From an uncultured Lachnospiraceae bacterium (GTDB taxonomy: Bacteria; Bacillota; Clostridia; Lachnospirales; Lachnospiraceae): a stretch of 64,000 bases of DNA. The notes under the pieces were generated by a model. The model was not told the origin of the DNA. It worked only from the letters and a program-made list of their open reading frames with translations, and ran no database searches. This document shows, one piece after another, positions 8,693 through 20,147 of this stretch. The translations under genes and the position numbers were made by a program. Within the stretch, counting starts at the first letter, position 1, and each line of letters starts with the position of its first letter. The stretch covers positions 16,941-80,940 of the forward strand of contig CAMEOT010000013.1 in NCBI GenBank assembly GCA_945929965.1. Direction: 5' to 3'.

Positions 8693-9229
8693 ATGAACAA
8701 ATATCAGGGTACACAGACAGAGAAAAATCTTCAGGCAGCATTTGCCGGAGAATCCCAGGCGCGTAATAAATACACCTATTTTTCATCCGTAGCGAAAAAG
8801 GAAGGCTATGAGCAGATCGCCGCTATTTTCTTAAAGACCGCAGACAACGAAAAAGAACATGCAAAAATGTGGTTCAAGGAACTGAACGGCATCGGTGATA
8901 CCAAGGCGAACCTCGCAGCGGCAGCCGATGGAGAGAACTTCGAGTGGACCGACATGTACGAGGAATTTGCTGTAACAGCGGAGAAAGAAGGATTCCCCGA
9001 ACTGGCGAAGAAATTCCGCATGGTCGGCGAAATCGAGAAGCATCATGAGGACAGATATCGTGAGCTTCTGAACAACGTGGAGACTGCCAAAGTGTTCGAG
9101 AAGAGTGAAGTGAAAGTATGGGAGTGCAGAAACTGCGGACATATCGTGGTAGGTACCAAAGCACCGGAAGTATGCCCGGTATGCAATCATCCCCAGAGCT
9201 ATTTTGAAATTCATGCAGAAAATTATTAA
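8693..9229 (+). CDS. rbr: Rubrerythrin
   Basis: A non-haem di-iron peroxidase that reduces hydrogen peroxide in anaerobes. The 178-residue protein has a four-helix ferritin-like domain. Its ligand motifs are 'GESQARNKY' near residue 20, 'DNEKEHAKM' near residue 50 and '[10 protein letters not shown]' near residue 115. A C-terminal rubredoxin-like knuckle follows, with 'CRNC' and 'CPVC'. GGAGAG precedes the ATG. It lies alone between rplA with its terminator and the promoter of rplJ, so it interrupts the usual rplKAJL order. The 8553-8692 leader carries a 7-bp inverted repeat (CATAGGA 8572-8578 / TCCTATG 8613-8619) that could be regulatory. Confidence 0.95.
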   Translation: MNKYQGTQTEKNLQAAFAGESQARNKYTYFSSVAKKEGYEQIAAIFLKTADNEKEHAKMWFKELNGIGDTKANLAAAADGENFEWTDMYEEFAVTAEKEGFPELAKKFRMVGEIEKHHEDRYRELLNNVETAKVFEKSEVKVWECRNCGHIVVGTKAPEVCPVCNHPQSYFEIHAENY

Positions 9230-9236
9230 ATAATCC

Positions 9237-9265
9237 TTGACAAGCACGGTCTCCTATGCTATTCT
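9237..9265 (+). promoter_or_regulatory. Promoter of rplJ-rplL
   Basis: Consensus TTGACA (9237-9242), 17-base spacer, TATTCT (9260-9265), beginning 8 bases after the rubrerythrin stop. Confidence 0.85.
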
Positions 9266-9271
9266 ATCTGA

Positions 9272-9382
9272 GGTTGTAAAACCATGCCGAAGACAGCAGG
9301 TGCAAGGGAGACCGAGCGTAAGTCCTGCCGAGGAGATAAGTATGATGATATCATCTCTCTGTGTCTTCACAGAGAGTTTTTT
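9272..9382 (+). ncRNA. Ribosomal protein L10 leader
   Basis: The transcript leader contains the L10-leader core (GAGGTTGTAAAACCATGCC, then GAAGACAGCAGGTGCAAGG), in which L10/L12 bind their own mRNA. It ends in an intrinsic terminator: CTCTCTGTG (9355-9363) / CACAGAGAG (9368-9376) followed by six T. Upstream GAGGAGAT-type sequence could pair alternatively with ATCTCTC, giving attenuation. Assignment to the Rfam L10 leader family is by recognition of the core. Confidence 0.88.
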
Positions 9383-9427
9383 AATTTATTCTTCTTATCG
9401 GCACAAAATCTATAAGGAGGTAAAGAA

Positions 9428-9964
9428 ATGGCAAAAGTTGAATTAAAACAGCCTATAGTAGAAGAGATTTCTGCTGGTATCAAGGATGCCCAGTCTGTAG
9501 TTCTGGTAGACTACCGTGGACTTACTGTTGAGCAGGATACCCAGTTACGTAAGAGCTTACGTGAGGCAGGAGTTACCTACAAGGTTTACAAGAACACCAT
9601 GATGAACTTCGCGTTCAAGGGTACACAGTTCGAAGGTCTGTCCGAGTATCTGGAAGGACCCAGCGCAATGGCTTACTCTACTGAGGATGCAACCGCTCCT
9701 GCAAGAGTACTGGCTCAGTTCGCTAAGACTGCTGATAAGCTTGAGATCAAGGCCGGTGTGGTAGAAGGTACTGTTTATGATGCTAAGGGTATGGCTGCAA
9801 TCGCTAACATCCCTTCCAGAGACGTACTCATCTCCAAACTGCTTGGCAGCTTACAGAGTCCTATCACCAATTTTGCACGTGTTATGAATCAGCTGGCTGA
9901 AAAAGGCGGCGCAGCAGCTTGCGAAGCAGCAGCACCCGCAGAAGAAGCACCCGCAGCTGAATAA
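9428..9964 (+). CDS. rplJ: 50S ribosomal protein L10
   Basis: 178 residues. The N-terminal rRNA-binding domain has 'VVLVDYRGLTVEQDTQLRKSLREAGV'. The C-terminal helix and an Ala/Glu/Pro-rich tail anchor L7/L12 dimers in the stalk. The start is preceded by AAGGAGGTAAAGAA. Expression is probably feedback-controlled through the L10 leader upstream. Confidence 0.97.
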   Translation: MAKVELKQPIVEEISAGIKDAQSVVLVDYRGLTVEQDTQLRKSLREAGVTYKVYKNTMMNFAFKGTQFEGLSEYLEGPSAMAYSTEDATAPARVLAQFAKTADKLEIKAGVVEGTVYDAKGMAAIANIPSRDVLISKLLGSLQSPITNFARVMNQLAEKGGAAACEAAAPAEEAPAAE

Positions 9965-10016
9965 TATTGCAGCTAATTGACAATCAATCAAAATATTTCA
10001 AATGGAGGAAATTAAA

Positions 10017-10388
10017 ATGGCTAAATTAACAGCACAGGAATTAATCGATGCTATCAAAGAGTTATCTGTATTAGAGTTAAATGATCTCGTAAAGGCTTGC
10101 GAGGAGGAGTTCGGTGTATCCGCAGCAGCTGGCGTTGTTGTAGCAGCAGCTGGTCCTGCTGAAGCAGCAGAAGAGAAGACCGAGTTCGACGTAGAGCTGA
10201 CCGAGGTTGGCGCTGAGAAGGTTAAGGTTATCAAGGTTGTTCGTGAAGTAACCGGTCTGGGCCTGAAGGAAGCTAAGGACGTAGTTGACGGAGCTCCTAA
10301 GGTTGTTAAGGAAGGCGCTTCTAAGGAAGAGGCTGAGGACATCAAGAAGAAGCTTGAAGAAGTTGGCGCAAAGGTTACTCTGAAGTAA
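10017..10388 (+). CDS. rplL: 50S ribosomal protein L7/L12
   Basis: 123 residues. It has the N-terminal dimerisation domain, an Ala-rich hinge near residues 35-52, and the C-terminal factor-binding domain with '[21 protein letters not shown]'-type sequence. I chose the ATG at 10017 ('[10 protein letters not shown]'), which follows GGAGGAAATTAAA; an ATG at 10002 overlaps the ribosome binding site. Confidence 0.97.
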   Translation: MAKLTAQELIDAIKELSVLELNDLVKACEEEFGVSAAAGVVVAAAGPAEAAEEKTEFDVELTEVGAEKVKVIKVVREVTGLGLKEAKDVVDGAPKVVKEGASKEEAEDIKKKLEEVGAKVTLK

Positions 10389-10409
10389 TTTTTAACCAGT
10401 ATATGACGG

Positions 10410-10448
10410 ACCATGTGCCGGCACCTGCCGGTGCATGGTTCTTTCTTA
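10410..10448 (+). terminator. Terminator after rplL
   Basis: Hairpin with arms ACCATGTGCCGGCA and TGCCGGTGCATGGT (10410-10439), followed by TCTTTCTT. Confidence 0.85.
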
Positions 10449-10498
10449 TTTGTATTTTCTAAATTATTCATTTTTTCAAAAATATTCAAAATATTTCC

Positions 10499-10527
10499 TT
10501 GACGTATTTCCATCATTGTGCTATTAT
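10499..10527 (+). promoter_or_regulatory. Promoter of rpoBC
   Basis: TTGACG (10499-10504), 17-base spacer, TATTAT (10522-10527), about 120 bases before rpoB. rpoBC thus has its own promoter downstream of the rplL terminator. Confidence 0.8.
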
Positions 10528-10644
10528 GGATAGTGCACTATTGTGCGGTGCTATGCTTATTTGTCATGCATAAAATTTGACGTTTATATATATTGCATTG
10601 TTGCCGACGCAAAATAGGCTTTAAATCTGAAAGAACGGGGTGAA

Positions 10645-13600
10645 ATGTCAATGGAAAAGAACAGAATACGTCCGATTGCCGGTACCAAGGTTATGCGTAT
10701 GAGTTATTCAAGACAAGAAGAGGTTTTAGAGATGCCCAATCTGATCGAGGTCCAGAAGGACTCCTATCAGTGGTTTTTAGACGAAGGCTTGAAGGAAGTC
10801 TTTGACGACATCTCTCCGATCGCTGACTACAGCGGTGCCTTAAGTCTGGAATTTGTGGATTTTGAACTCTGCAGGGACGATGTGAAGTATTCTATCGAAG
10901 AGTGTAAAGAGAGAGATGCTACCTATGAGGCACCTCTTAAGGTTAAGGTCCGCCTCTATAATAAGGAGAAGGAAGAGATCAGTGAGCACGAGATCTTCAT
11001 GGGTAATCTTCCGCTGATGACTGATACCGGAACATTCGTGGTAAATGGCGCAGAGCGTGTTATCGTCAGCCAGCTGGTTCGTTCTCCCGGTATCTACTAC
11101 GGAATCGGACATGATAAGATTGGTAAGAAGCTCTTCTCCTGCACCGTGATCCCGAACCGTGGTGCATGGCTGGAGTATGAGACAGACTCCAACGATGTCT
11201 TCTATGTACGTGTGGACAGGACCCGTAAGGTTCCCATTACTGTACTGATCCGTGCACTGGGCATCGGTACTAACGATGAGATCCGTGAGCTGTTTGGCGA
11301 CGAGCCTAAGATTGAGGCAAGCTTTACCAAGGACACTGCTGAGAATTATCAGGAGGGTCTGTTAGAGTTATACAAAAAGATCCGTCCCGGTGAGCCTTTA
11401 AGTGTTGAGAGCGCAGAGAGCCTGATCAATGCTATGTTCTTCGACCCCAGAAGATATGATTTAGCCAAAGTCGGAAGATATAAATTTAATAAGAAATTAG
11501 CTCTGAAGAATCGAATCCGTCATCAGATCCTGGCTGCAGATGTAGTAGATCCTTCCACCGGTGAAGTGATCGCATCCGCAGGTGACAAGGTGACAGCAGA
11601 ACTGGCTGATACCATTCAGAACAGCGCAGTTCCTTTCGTATATATTCAGACAGAAGAGAAGAATGTAAAAGTACTGTCTAACCTGATGGTAGACCTGACC
11701 CATTATGTAGACTGCAATCCCAGAGATTTCGGTATCCATGAACTGGTATACTATCCCGTTCTGGAGAAGATTCTTGAGGAGTTCGGCGAGGATCCCGAGA
11801 AGCTGGCAGAGGCAATCAAGAAGAATGTACATGAACTGGTACCCAAGCATATCACGAAGGAAGATATCTTAGCTTCCATCAACTATAATATGCATCTGGA
11901 GTATGGTCTGGGCAACGATGACGATATCGACCATCTGGGCAACAGACGTATCCGTGCGGTAGGTGAACTGCTGCAGAACCAGTATCGTATCGGTCTGTCC
12001 AGAATGGAGAGAGTGGTACGTGAGCGTATGACTACCCATGACGCTGAGGAGATCTCTCCCCAGTCTCTGATCAATATTAAGCCTGTGACCGCAGCAGTGA
12101 AGGAGTTCTTCGGATCTTCCCAGCTGTCTCAGTTCATGGACCAGAATAACCCTCTGGGTGAGCTGACCCACAAGAGACGTCTGTCTGCACTGGGTCCCGG
12201 CGGTCTGTCCAGAGATCGTGCCGGATTCGAGGTTCGAGATGTACATTACTCCCATTACGGAAGAATGTGTCCTATCGAGACTCCCGAAGGTCCTAACATC
12301 GGTCTGATCAACTCTCTTGCAAGTTATGCGAGAATTAATGAATATGGTTTCGTAGAGGCTCCTTACCGTAAGATCGACAAGTCCGATCCGAAGAACCCTC
12401 GCGTTACCGATGAAGTAGTCTATATGACTGCGGACGAAGAAGATAATTACCATGTAGCACAGGCGAATGAAGCACTGGATGCAGAAGGACATTTCGTGAG
12501 AAATTCCGTATCCGGTCGTTACCGCGAAGAGACCCAGGAATATCCCAAGGCTATGTTCGATTACATGGACGTATCCCCGAGAATGGTATTCTCTGTGGCT
12601 ACCGCACTGATTCCTTTCCTGCAGAACGATGATGCGAACCGTGCGCTGATGGGATCCAACATGCAGCGTCAGGCCGTACCTCTGTTAAGCACCGAGGCAC
12701 CTGTAGTAGGTACCGGTATGGAAGTAAAGACAGCGGTTGACTCCGGTGTCTGTGTTGTGGCTAAAAAGCCCGGAACCATTACTTACGTATCTTCCAAGAC
12801 CATTCGTATCGCTTATGATGACGGTGAGAAGGCAGAGATCCATCTGACCAAGTTCTCCCGCAGTAACCAGTCCAACTGCTACAATCAGAAGCCCATCGTA
12901 TTCAAGGGCGACCATGTAGCGGCAGGTCAGGTCATTGCAGACGGCCCTTCCACTTCACAGGGTGAGCTGGCTCTGGGTAAGAACCCTCTGATCGGTTTCA
13001 TGACCTGGGAAGGTTACAACTACGAGGATGCTGTTCTGTTAAGTGAGAGACTGGTACGTGATGATGTCTATACTTCTGTTCATATCGAGGAGTATGAGGC
13101 AGAAGCACGTGACACCAAGTTAGGACCCGAGGAGATCACCCGTGATGTTCCCGGTGTCGGTGATGATGCACTGAAGGATCTGGATGACAGAGGTATCATC
13201 CGTATCGGTGCAGAAGTCCGTGCCGGAGATATTCTGGTAGGTAAGGTTACTCCTAAGGGAGAGACTGAGCTGACTGCTGAAGAGAGACTGTTACGCGCGA
13301 TCTTCGGTGAGAAGGCAAGAGAAGTAAGAGATACCTCCTTGAAGGTACCTCACGGTGAATACGGTATCGTAGTGGATGCCAAGGTATTTACCCGCGAGAA
13401 TAGCGATGAGCTGGCTCCCGGAGTAAATCAGGCAGTCCGTATCTATATTGCACAGAAGAGAAAGATCTCCGTAGGTGATAAGATGGCAGGTCGTCACGGT
13501 AACAAGGGTGTCGTATCCCGCGTGCTTCCGGTAGAAGATATGCCTTATCTGCCCAACGGACGCCCTCTGGACATCGTGCTGAATCCTTTGGGTGTGCCTT

Positions 13601-14580
13601 CCCGTATGAATATCGGACAGGTCCTGGAGATCCACCTTTCCCTGGCTGCCAAGGCACTGGGCTTCAATGTGGCAACACCTGTCTTCGACGGTGCAAACGA
13701 GAAAGACATTATGGATACGTTGGATCTTGCCAACGATTATGTAAATCTTCCTTTCGACGATGCAGAGAGTGCAGAGTGGAAGGAAAAGGGTCAGGAGACT
13801 ACCGCAGACGGTAAGCCCTGGGCCGGAGAGACCTTCACCAGCAAGCACGGTGAGGAGCTTCTCCCTGAAGTTATGCAGTATCTGTCCGAGAACAGAGAAC
13901 ACAGATCCGTATGGAAGGGAGTTCCTATTTCCAGAGACGGTAAGGTACGTCTGCGCGACGGTAGAACCGGTGAATACTTCGACGGTCCTGTAACCATCGG
14001 ACACATGCATTACCTGAAACTGCATCATCTGGTAGATGATAAGATTCATGCGCGTTCTACCGGACCGTACTCCCTGGTAACACAGCAGCCTCTGGGTGGT
14101 AAAGCACAGTTCGGCGGACAGCGTTTCGGAGAGATGGAAGTATGGGCACTGGAGGCGTATGGTGCATCCTACACCCTGCAGGAGATTCTGACTGTGAAGT
14201 CCGATGATGTTGTAGGACGTGTGAAGACTTACGAAGCGATCATCAAGGGAGACAATATCCCTGAGCCCGGTATCCCCGAGTCCTTCAAGGTTCTGCTGAA
14301 GGAACTGCAGGCACTGGGTCTGGATGTCAGAGTGCTGCGTGAGGATCATACCGAGGTTGAGATCATGGAGACCGTTGATTACGGTGATACCGATTACCGT
14401 TATGAGATGGAAGGTGATCGTAAGTACGATGACGATTACGATAAGAACTCCCTTGGCGAGATGGGCTATCAGTCACAGGAATTCGATGATAACGGTGAAC
14501 TGGTGAACTCCGAGGACGACGATTACGTTGACGACGATTACACCGATGATAGCTTTGACGGCAGTGATGATGAATTTTAA
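10645..14580 (+). CDS. rpoB: RNA polymerase beta subunit
   Basis: A 1311-residue catalytic subunit. The rifampicin-binding cluster '[20 protein letters not shown]...[14 protein letters not shown]' (near residues 490-525) shows the sensitive-type residues. Other landmarks are '[13 protein letters not shown]' near residue 945 and '[21 protein letters not shown]' near 1150. The C-terminus carries an Asp-rich tail of about 50 residues ('YDDDYDKN' ... '[16 protein letters not shown]'). Two ATGs (10645, 10651) are possible starts after GGGG; the first is given. Confidence 0.97.
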   Translation: MSMEKNRIRPIAGTKVMRMSYSRQEEVLEMPNLIEVQKDSYQWFLDEGLKEVFDDISPIADYSGALSLEFVDFELCRDDVKYSIEECKERDATYEAPLKVKVRLYNKEKEEISEHEIFMGNLPLMTDTGTFVVNGAERVIVSQLVRSPGIYYGIGHDKIGKKLFSCTVIPNRGAWLEYETDSNDVFYVRVDRTRKVPITVLIRALGIGTNDEIRELFGDEPKIEASFTKDTAENYQEGLLELYKKIRPGEPLSVESAESLINAMFFDPRRYDLAKVGRYKFNKKLALKNRIRHQILAADVVDPSTGEVIASAGDKVTAELADTIQNSAVPFVYIQTEEKNVKVLSNLMVDLTHYVDCNPRDFGIHELVYYPVLEKILEEFGEDPEKLAEAIKKNVHELVPKHITKEDILASINYNMHLEYGLGNDDDIDHLGNRRIRAVGELLQNQYRIGLSRMERVVRERMTTHDAEEISPQSLINIKPVTAAVKEFFGSSQLSQFMDQNNPLGELTHKRRLSALGPGGLSRDRAGFEVRDVHYSHYGRMCPIETPEGPNIGLINSLASYARINEYGFVEAPYRKIDKSDPKNPRVTDEVVYMTADEEDNYHVAQANEALDAEGHFVRNSVSGRYREETQEYPKAMFDYMDVSPRMVFSVATALIPFLQNDDANRALMGSNMQRQAVPLLSTEAPVVGTGMEVKTAVDSGVCVVAKKPGTITYVSSKTIRIAYDDGEKAEIHLTKFSRSNQSNCYNQKPIVFKGDHVAAGQVIADGPSTSQGELALGKNPLIGFMTWEGYNYEDAVLLSERLVRDDVYTSVHIEEYEAEARDTKLGPEEITRDVPGVGDDALKDLDDRGIIRIGAEVRAGDILVGKVTPKGETELTAEERLLRAIFGEKAREVRDTSLKVPHGEYGIVVDAKVFTRENSDELAPGVNQAVRIYIAQKRKISVGDKMAGRHGNKGVVSRVLPVEDMPYLPNGRPLDIVLNPLGVPSRMNIGQVLEIHLSLAAKALGFNVATPVFDGANEKDIMDTLDLANDYVNLPFDDAESAEWKEKGQETTADGKPWAGETFTSKHGEELLPEVMQYLSENREHRSVWKGVPISRDGKVRLRDGRTGEYFDGPVTIGHMHYLKLHHLVDDKIHARSTGPYSLVTQQPLGGKAQFGGQRFGEMEVWALEAYGASYTLQEILTVKSDDVVGRVKTYEAIIKGDNIPEPGIPESFKVLLKELQALGLDVRVLREDHTEVEIMETVDYGDTDYRYEMEGDRKYDDDYDKNSLGEMGYQSQEFDDNGELVNSEDDDYVDDDYTDDSFDGSDDEF

Positions 14581-14616
14581 TGCTTTGTATAGTTTGTATA
14601 GAAGGGAGTGCCATTA

Positions 14617-17600
14617 ATGTCAGAAACAAAAAATGAAACAACCTACCAGCCTATGACATTTGATTCCATCAAGATCGGATTAGCTTCCCCGGAGAAAATC
14701 CGGGAGTGGTCCCATGGAGAGGTATTAAAGCCGGAGACAATCAACTACAGAACACTGAAGCCCGAGAGAGACGGTCTGTTCTGTGAGAGAATTTTCGGAC
14801 CCAGCAAGGACTGGGAATGTCATTGCGGTAAATATAAAAAGATCAGATATAAGGGCGTTGTCTGCGATCGTTGTGGCGTAGAAGTTACCAAGGCCAGCGT
14901 TCGTAGAGAGCGTATGGGTCATATCGAGCTTGCTGCTCCGGTATCCCATATCTGGTATTTCAAAGGTATCCCCAGCCGTATGGGTCTGATCCTGGATCTG
15001 TCTCCCAGAATCCTGGAAAAGGTTCTGTACTTTGCTTCCTATATCGTTTTGGATCCGGGAACCACCAACCTTGAGTACAAGGCAGTGCTGTCCGAGAAGG
15101 AATATCAGGATGCAAGAGAGACCTGGGGCAACAAGTTCCGTGTAGGCATGGGTGCGGAAGCTATCAAAGAGCTGCTGCAGGCCATTGACCTGGAGAAGGA
15201 TGCAGCAGAACTGAAGACCGGACTGAAGGAATCCTCCGGTCAGAAGCGTGCCCGCATCATTAAGAGACTGGAAGTCGTGGAAGCTTTCCGTGAGTCCGGC
15301 AATAAGCCCGAATGGATGATCATGGACGTGATCCCTGTGATCCCGCCTGATCTTCGTCCTATGGTACAGTTGGATGGCGGACGTTTTGCAACCTCCGACC
15401 TGAATGATCTGTACAGAAGAATTATCAACCGTAATAACCGTCTGAAGAGACTGTTGGAGTTAGGTGCTCCTGATATTATCGTTCGTAACGAGAAGAGAAT
15501 GCTGCAGGAAGCTGTAGATGCTCTGATCGATAACGGCAGACGCGGACGTCCTGTTACCGGCCCCGGTAACAGAGCACTGAAGTCTCTGTCCGATATGTTA
15601 AAGGGTAAGACCGGTCGTTTCCGTCAGAACCTGTTAGGTAAGCGTGTAGACTACTCCGGACGTTCCGTTATCGTCGTAGGACCGGAACTGAAGATTTATC
15701 AGTGTGGTCTGCCCAAGGAAATGGCAATTGAGCTGTTTAAGCCCTTTGTAATGAAAGAGCTGGTAGCCAAGGGAATCAGCCAGAACATCAAGAATGCCAA
15801 GAAGCTGGTAGAGAGACTGGATACGCAGGTATGGGATGTGCTGGAAGAGGTTATTAAGGAACATCCTGTTATGCTGAACCGTGCACCGACACTGCACAGA
15901 CTTGGTATTCAGGCATTTGAGCCCATTCTGGTAGAAGGTAAGGCCATCAAGCTGCATCCCCTGGTATGTACCGCATTTAACGCGGACTTCGATGGAGACC
16001 AGATGGCAGTACATCTTCCTCTGTCCCAGGAGGCACAGGCAGAGTGTCGTTTCCTGCTGCTGTCTCCGAACAACTTACTGAAGCCTTCCGATGGTGGTCC
16101 AGTAGCCGTTCCTTCCCAGGATATGGTACTTGGTATCTACTATCTGACCCAGGAGAGACCCGGAGCAATCGGCGAAGGCAAGTATTTCAAGAGTGTAAAT
16201 GAGGCGATTCTGGCATACGAGAATCAGGCACTGACCTTACATTCCCGTATCCATGTGCGTATGCACAAGGTAAATGCAGCCGGAGAGACCATCACCGGTA
16301 CGGTAGAGTCCACTCTGGGAAGATTTATCTTCAATGAGATCCTGCCTCAGGATCTGGGATTCGTAGACAGAAGCGATCCCGAGAACTTCATGAAGCTGGA
16401 AGTAGACTTCCATGTAGGTAAGAAGCAGCTGAAGCAGATCCTGGAGAAGGTTATCAATACTCACGGAGCATCCAAGACTGCGGAAGTACTGGATGATGTT
16501 AAGGCAATCGGTTATAAGTACTCTACCAGAGCAGCTATGACCGTATCCATCTCCGATATGACTGTCCCTGAGAAGAAGGGTGAAATGCTGGCAGCCGCAC
16601 AGGCTACCGTAGACAAGATCGCAAGCAACTTCAGACGTGGTCTGATCACTGAGGAAGAGCGTTATCGTGCCGTTGTAGAGACCTGGAACGAGACCGATAA
16701 AGAGCTGACTGACGTACTGTTGTCCGGTCTGGATAAATACAACAACATCTTCATGATGGCAGACTCCGGTGCGCGTGGTTCCAGTCAGCAGATCAAACAG
16801 CTGGCAGGTATGCGTGGACTGATGGCAGATACCACAGGTAGAACCATCGAGCTGCCCATTAAATCAAACTTCCGTGAAGGTCTGGACGTACTGGAGTACT
16901 TCATGTCTGCACATGGTGCACGAAAAGGTATGTCTGATACCGCTCTGCGTACCGCAGACTCCGGTTATCTGACCAGACGAATGGTTGATGTATCTCAGGA
17001 GCTTTCTATCCGTGAGGTAGACTGCTGCGAGGGTCAGGCAGAGATCCCCGGTATGGTAGTCAAAGCATTCATGGATGGTAAGGAGACCATTGAAGGCCTG
17101 AAAGACAGAATCACAGGAAGATATTCCTGTGAGGATATTTACGATAAAGACGGTAACATGATCGTGAAGCACAACCACATGATCACCCCCAGCCGTGCAG
17201 CCAAGATCTTAAGCGTTGGTGTAAATGCACAGGGTGAGCCCATTGAGGAAGTGAAGATCCGTACGATCTTAACCTGTCGTTCCCACGTTGGTATCTGTGC
17301 AAAATGTTACGGCGCCAACATGGCAACCGGTGAAGCTGTACAGGTAGGTGAAGCAGTCGGTATTATCGCTGCACAGTCTATCGGTGAACCCGGTACCCAG
17401 CTGACCATGAGAACCTTCCACAGTGGTGGTGTCGCAGGTGACGATATCACACAGGGTCTTCCCCGTGTCGAGGAGTTGTTCGAGGCCAGAAAGCCTAAGG
17501 GACTTGCAATCATCGCTGAATTCGGCGGTAAGGCGGAGATCCGTGATACCAAGAAAAAGCGTGAAGTTGTGATCACAAATGAAGAGACCGGTGAATCCAA

Positions 17601-18315
17601 GGCATATCTGATTCCTTACGGTTCCCGTATCAAGGTAGTGGACGGACAGGTATTAGAGGCCGGTGATGAACTGACCGAAGGTAGCGTAAATCCTCACGAT
17701 CTGTTGAAGATCAAGGGAATCCGTGCCGTACAGGATTACATGCTGCGTGAAGTACAGCGTGTATACCGTTTACAGGGTGTAGATATCGCTGATAAGCATA
17801 TCGAAGTCCTGGTACGCCAGATGTTGAAGAAAGTTCGTATCGAGAATAACGGAGACACCGAGTTCCTGCCCGGAACTCTGGTAGATGTTCTGGATTTCGA
17901 AGAGATGAACGAGAAGCTGATTGCAGAAGGCAAAGAGCCTGCAGAAGGCAAGCGTATCATTCTTGGTATTACCAAGGCAGCATTGGCAACCGAATCCTTC
18001 CTGTCAGCAGCATCCTTCCAGGAGACCACCAAGGTTCTGACCGAAGCTGCGATCAAGGGTAAGGAAGATAAACTGATCGGTCTGAAGGAGAACGTTATCA
18101 TCGGTAAGCTGATTCCTGTAGGAACCGGTATGAAGAGATATCGTAACACCAGACTGAGCACCGATGCCGTAGAAACCATTGATTTTAGTGGTGATATGTA
18201 CGGTGATGATGCAGAGTTGAATCTGAGCGATGGAACCGATCTGGATGCAGAGAATGCAGATGCCAGTGCAGAAGCAGAAACTGTAGAAGTAGGAACCGAA
18301 GCTGATAATCAGTAA
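14617..18315 (+). CDS. rpoC: RNA polymerase beta-prime subunit
   Basis: A 1232-residue catalytic subunit. It has the N-terminal zinc finger '[20 protein letters not shown]' (residues about 69-88), the active-site magnesium loop '[14 protein letters not shown]' near residue 455, the trigger-loop region '[25 protein letters not shown]' near residue 910, and a four-Cys second zinc site. The ATG at 14617 has AGGGAG 8 bases upstream; the GTG at 14608 lies inside that site. The C-terminus has an acidic tail of about 45 residues. It is co-transcribed with rpoB. Confidence 0.97.
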   Translation: MSETKNETTYQPMTFDSIKIGLASPEKIREWSHGEVLKPETINYRTLKPERDGLFCERIFGPSKDWECHCGKYKKIRYKGVVCDRCGVEVTKASVRRERMGHIELAAPVSHIWYFKGIPSRMGLILDLSPRILEKVLYFASYIVLDPGTTNLEYKAVLSEKEYQDARETWGNKFRVGMGAEAIKELLQAIDLEKDAAELKTGLKESSGQKRARIIKRLEVVEAFRESGNKPEWMIMDVIPVIPPDLRPMVQLDGGRFATSDLNDLYRRIINRNNRLKRLLELGAPDIIVRNEKRMLQEAVDALIDNGRRGRPVTGPGNRALKSLSDMLKGKTGRFRQNLLGKRVDYSGRSVIVVGPELKIYQCGLPKEMAIELFKPFVMKELVAKGISQNIKNAKKLVERLDTQVWDVLEEVIKEHPVMLNRAPTLHRLGIQAFEPILVEGKAIKLHPLVCTAFNADFDGDQMAVHLPLSQEAQAECRFLLLSPNNLLKPSDGGPVAVPSQDMVLGIYYLTQERPGAIGEGKYFKSVNEAILAYENQALTLHSRIHVRMHKVNAAGETITGTVESTLGRFIFNEILPQDLGFVDRSDPENFMKLEVDFHVGKKQLKQILEKVINTHGASKTAEVLDDVKAIGYKYSTRAAMTVSISDMTVPEKKGEMLAAAQATVDKIASNFRRGLITEEERYRAVVETWNETDKELTDVLLSGLDKYNNIFMMADSGARGSSQQIKQLAGMRGLMADTTGRTIELPIKSNFREGLDVLEYFMSAHGARKGMSDTALRTADSGYLTRRMVDVSQELSIREVDCCEGQAEIPGMVVKAFMDGKETIEGLKDRITGRYSCEDIYDKDGNMIVKHNHMITPSRAAKILSVGVNAQGEPIEEVKIRTILTCRSHVGICAKCYGANMATGEAVQVGEAVGIIAAQSIGEPGTQLTMRTFHSGGVAGDDITQGLPRVEELFEARKPKGLAIIAEFGGKAEIRDTKKKREVVITNEETGESKAYLIPYGSRIKVVDGQVLEAGDELTEGSVNPHDLLKIKGIRAVQDYMLREVQRVYRLQGVDIADKHIEVLVRQMLKKVRIENNGDTEFLPGTLVDVLDFEEMNEKLIAEGKEPAEGKRIILGITKAALATESFLSAASFQETTKVLTEAAIKGKEDKLIGLKENVIIGKLIPVGTGMKRYRNTRLSTDAVETIDFSGDMYGDDAELNLSDGTDLDAENADASAEAETVEVGTEADNQ

Positions 18316-18322
18316 AATAAAG

Positions 18323-18352
18323 CTCCCCGGGAATTAACCCGGGGAGTTTTTT
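18323..18352 (+). terminator. Terminator after rpoC
   Basis: Perfect 9-bp stem CTCCCCGGG (18323-18331) / CCCGGGGAG (18338-18346) followed by six T. It may also serve the convergent minus-strand operon. Confidence 0.93.
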
Positions 18353-18382
18353 GTCTTAAAATCAATAGTTTAAGATCCATAG

Positions 18383-18799
18383 TTATTGTAATTCATCGAC
18401 ATTCAGTACCTGCCAGGCGGTAATGCGGTAGAAAGTATCCTCATCGGTCTGTGGATAGAGAATCTCGATAGTGACCTGCAAGGACTGCAGATCGGAGATG
18501 GGGATCACGTAGGACTTCCCATGGCCCACAGAAGCGAAATAGGCATCTTCACTGTCTGAGGAAGCATAGATGCGTTGTAATGTTTTGTCCATGCCGGCTA
18601 ACGACTGTTCCGCCTGATTGCAGGCGTCATAATAAGCGGTGGTACGTTCCAGTACCCGGTTGCTTAACTTACTGTCGGCATTGGCACTGACGATGGACAG
18701 TACCGCAAAGGATACCAGACAAAGGATCACGAATACCAGCAGGATAGAAGCAGATCCGATATTCATGCCGAATTGTTTTTTCTTAGAAGCATTACTCAT
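18383..18799 (-). CDS. Pilin-like single-span membrane protein
   Basis: A 138-residue protein when started at 'MSNASKKKQFGMNIG' (18799). A basic N-terminus and one membrane helix ('ILLVFVILCLVSFAVLSIV', residues about 17-36) precede an extracytoplasmic domain. It lacks the Glu5 of true prepilins but has the general pilin-like layout. It overlaps the preceding pseudopilin-like gene by 8 bases and is the last gene of the operon, so it is probably a structural partner of the pilus-like apparatus. I do not recognise a named family with certainty. Confidence 0.6.
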   Translation of the reverse strand: MSNASKKKQFGMNIGSASILLVFVILCLVSFAVLSIVSANADSKLSNRVLERTTAYYDACNQAEQSLAGMDKTLQRIYASSDSEDAYFASVGHGKSYVIPISDLQSLQVTIEILYPQTDEDTFYRITAWQVLNVDELQ

Positions 18800-19244
18800 G
18801 TAAGTCTTTCCTTTCTGCGGCGTGGTGCATGACAGAGAGCGTATAAATGGGAGAATCCGGGGAAGAAATCTCAATGATACTGATCTGAGCTTCCATAATA
18901 CCGGTTCCGGGATCCGGTATATGTGTCAGTTCTGCCGAAAAGCCGGCGTTGTCACCGGGGGAACACAGATTCCATTGGCTGTCGAAGTACAGCGTCATGG
19001 TATCTTCTTCTGTCTGTTGTGAAGGGGTAAACAGGTCGTGCATGGCGCCCAGATCGCCCTCCGAAGCCAGATAAGATTCCGCCAGATTCTGTGCCCAGAT
19101 AACGGCGTGATTTTTGTTGACTGTCTGTGTGCTCAGCAGATGCGATTTGGCGAACAACTGAATGCAGACAGCACTGGCAAGGGAGAAAAACAGGATCGCT
19201 ATGATCATTTCCATTAAAAATAAACTGGATCTGGAGTGCTTCAT
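18792..19244 (-). CDS. Pseudopilin-like protein (type II/IV pilus family)
   Basis: A 150-residue protein. The N-terminal hydrophobic segment 'SLFLMEMIIAILFFSLASAV' resembles a class III prepilin signal (G/FTLxEVLVALAIL). It includes the Glu at the fifth position after the likely cleavage point, with Ser in place of Gly. The remainder is a small extracytoplasmic domain. It lies between the DUF4860-like gene and the last operon gene. Probably a minor pseudopilin; no peptidase for it is visible in this window. Confidence 0.6.
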   Translation of the reverse strand: MKHSRSSLFLMEMIIAILFFSLASAVCIQLFAKSHLLSTQTVNKNHAVIWAQNLAESYLASEGDLGAMHDLFTPSQQTEEDTMTLYFDSQWNLCSPGDNAGFSAELTHIPDPGTGIMEAQISIIEISSPDSPIYTLSVMHHAAERKDLHE

Positions 19245-19279
19245 AATAAATTCCGAATCCTTTCCATCATTCTATTCTT

Positions 19280-19783
19280 CTATTCCGTAGTACTGCAATG
19301 TACATGAATGTAAAAGGTATGGGTCTCCCGGGAGGGTGTCTGTAAACAGACCCGGATCAGATCATTGCCTGCATAGGAAAAGGTAAGATCCGTCAGCTCC
19401 AAAATATCCGTACCGGCGGGCAAAAGCTGTCCGCCGAGGGAAGTTCCCTGTCGCATGAAGAGCTCTTTCAGATGACCCTCGTAATAATAGAGATAAGTGC
19501 AGTAAGTATCTTCATCGATCTTTGAAAGCATACAGAGTGCCGGAACATCCTCCAATGTAGTTAAGGAGATGCTATCTGCTGTGTCACTTTGACGCACCTT
19601 TTCCATAATATAGGATACTGCAGTCCGGCTGTCATAGTTCACACTCATATCTTCCACCGTATGCTGGTAGACGTCTGCTCCGATAGTGACGAGAGCCAGG
19701 GCGGAGACGGCAAATACACCGAACAGCGCCAAAACGAACAAGATATCCACAATAAAATGTTTTTCCTGTGTCTTATGGTTCAT
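19280..19783 (-). CDS. DUF4860-type pilin-like protein
   Basis: A 167-residue protein. One membrane helix at residues about 10-33 ('VDILFVLALFGVFAVSALALV') is followed by an extracytoplasmic domain rich in beta strands, with two Cys in 'YCTYLYYYEGHLKELF' and at position about 92. The pattern resembles DUF4860 proteins of Clostridia, which occur with type II/IV pilus genes. Function unknown; context suggests a minor pilin-like component. Confidence 0.6.
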   Translation of the reverse strand: MNHKTQEKHFIVDILFVLALFGVFAVSALALVTIGADVYQHTVEDMSVNYDSRTAVSYIMEKVRQSDTADSISLTTLEDVPALCMLSKIDEDTYCTYLYYYEGHLKELFMRQGTSLGGQLLPAGTDILELTDLTFSYAGNDLIRVCLQTPSRETHTFYIHVHCSTTE

Positions 19784-19797
19784 ATGTCAGAACTCCT

Positions 19798-20136
19798 TTA
19801 ACGGGCACCGGTTCTGCGGAGTACCGTGACCTCCGGCAGAAGGTTGCTGCCATAGTATTCGTAGTCAATGAAGAAGCTGTCCTCATCATATAACAATCCG
19901 TAATGCTGCTCCAGATATTCCAGGGATGGAGGATAACTGCCCTCTACAGCGTAACACTGGGAAATGCTTCGTTCCAGGGCTGTCTCCAGACTTTCCTGTT
20001 GTTTGTTTAAGGTAGATTCGCTGACCGATCCGATGCCCTGCAGAAAAAGAACAAATAACACTATGAATGCCAGGATCGGAAGCAGGTAGATCAGCTTCTG
20101 CCAGAGAGACCTGTTTTTTTGTTCAAAACGATTCAT
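19798..20136 (-). CDS. Small pilin-like membrane protein
   Basis: A 112-residue protein with one membrane segment (residues about 16-34, 'LIYLLPILAFIVLFVLFLQGI'). It is followed by a helix and the motif 'AVEGSYPPSLEYLEQHYGL', a pattern common in pilin-like domains where the first helix ends in a YPxxLxxLxxxY loop. It lies 11 bases after the GspF-like gene. Probably part of the same envelope apparatus. Confidence 0.6.
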   Translation of the reverse strand: MNRFEQKNRSLWQKLIYLLPILAFIVLFVLFLQGIGSVSESTLNKQQESLETALERSISQCYAVEGSYPPSLEYLEQHYGLLYDEDSFFIDYEYYGSNLLPEVTVLRRTGAR

Positions 20137-20147
20137 AAGCAGCGCTC

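Noticed and set aside
13291..14349. 352-residue minus-strand frame inside rpoB
   Set aside because: Antisense to a fully conserved part of rpoB, without recognisable domains or start signals.
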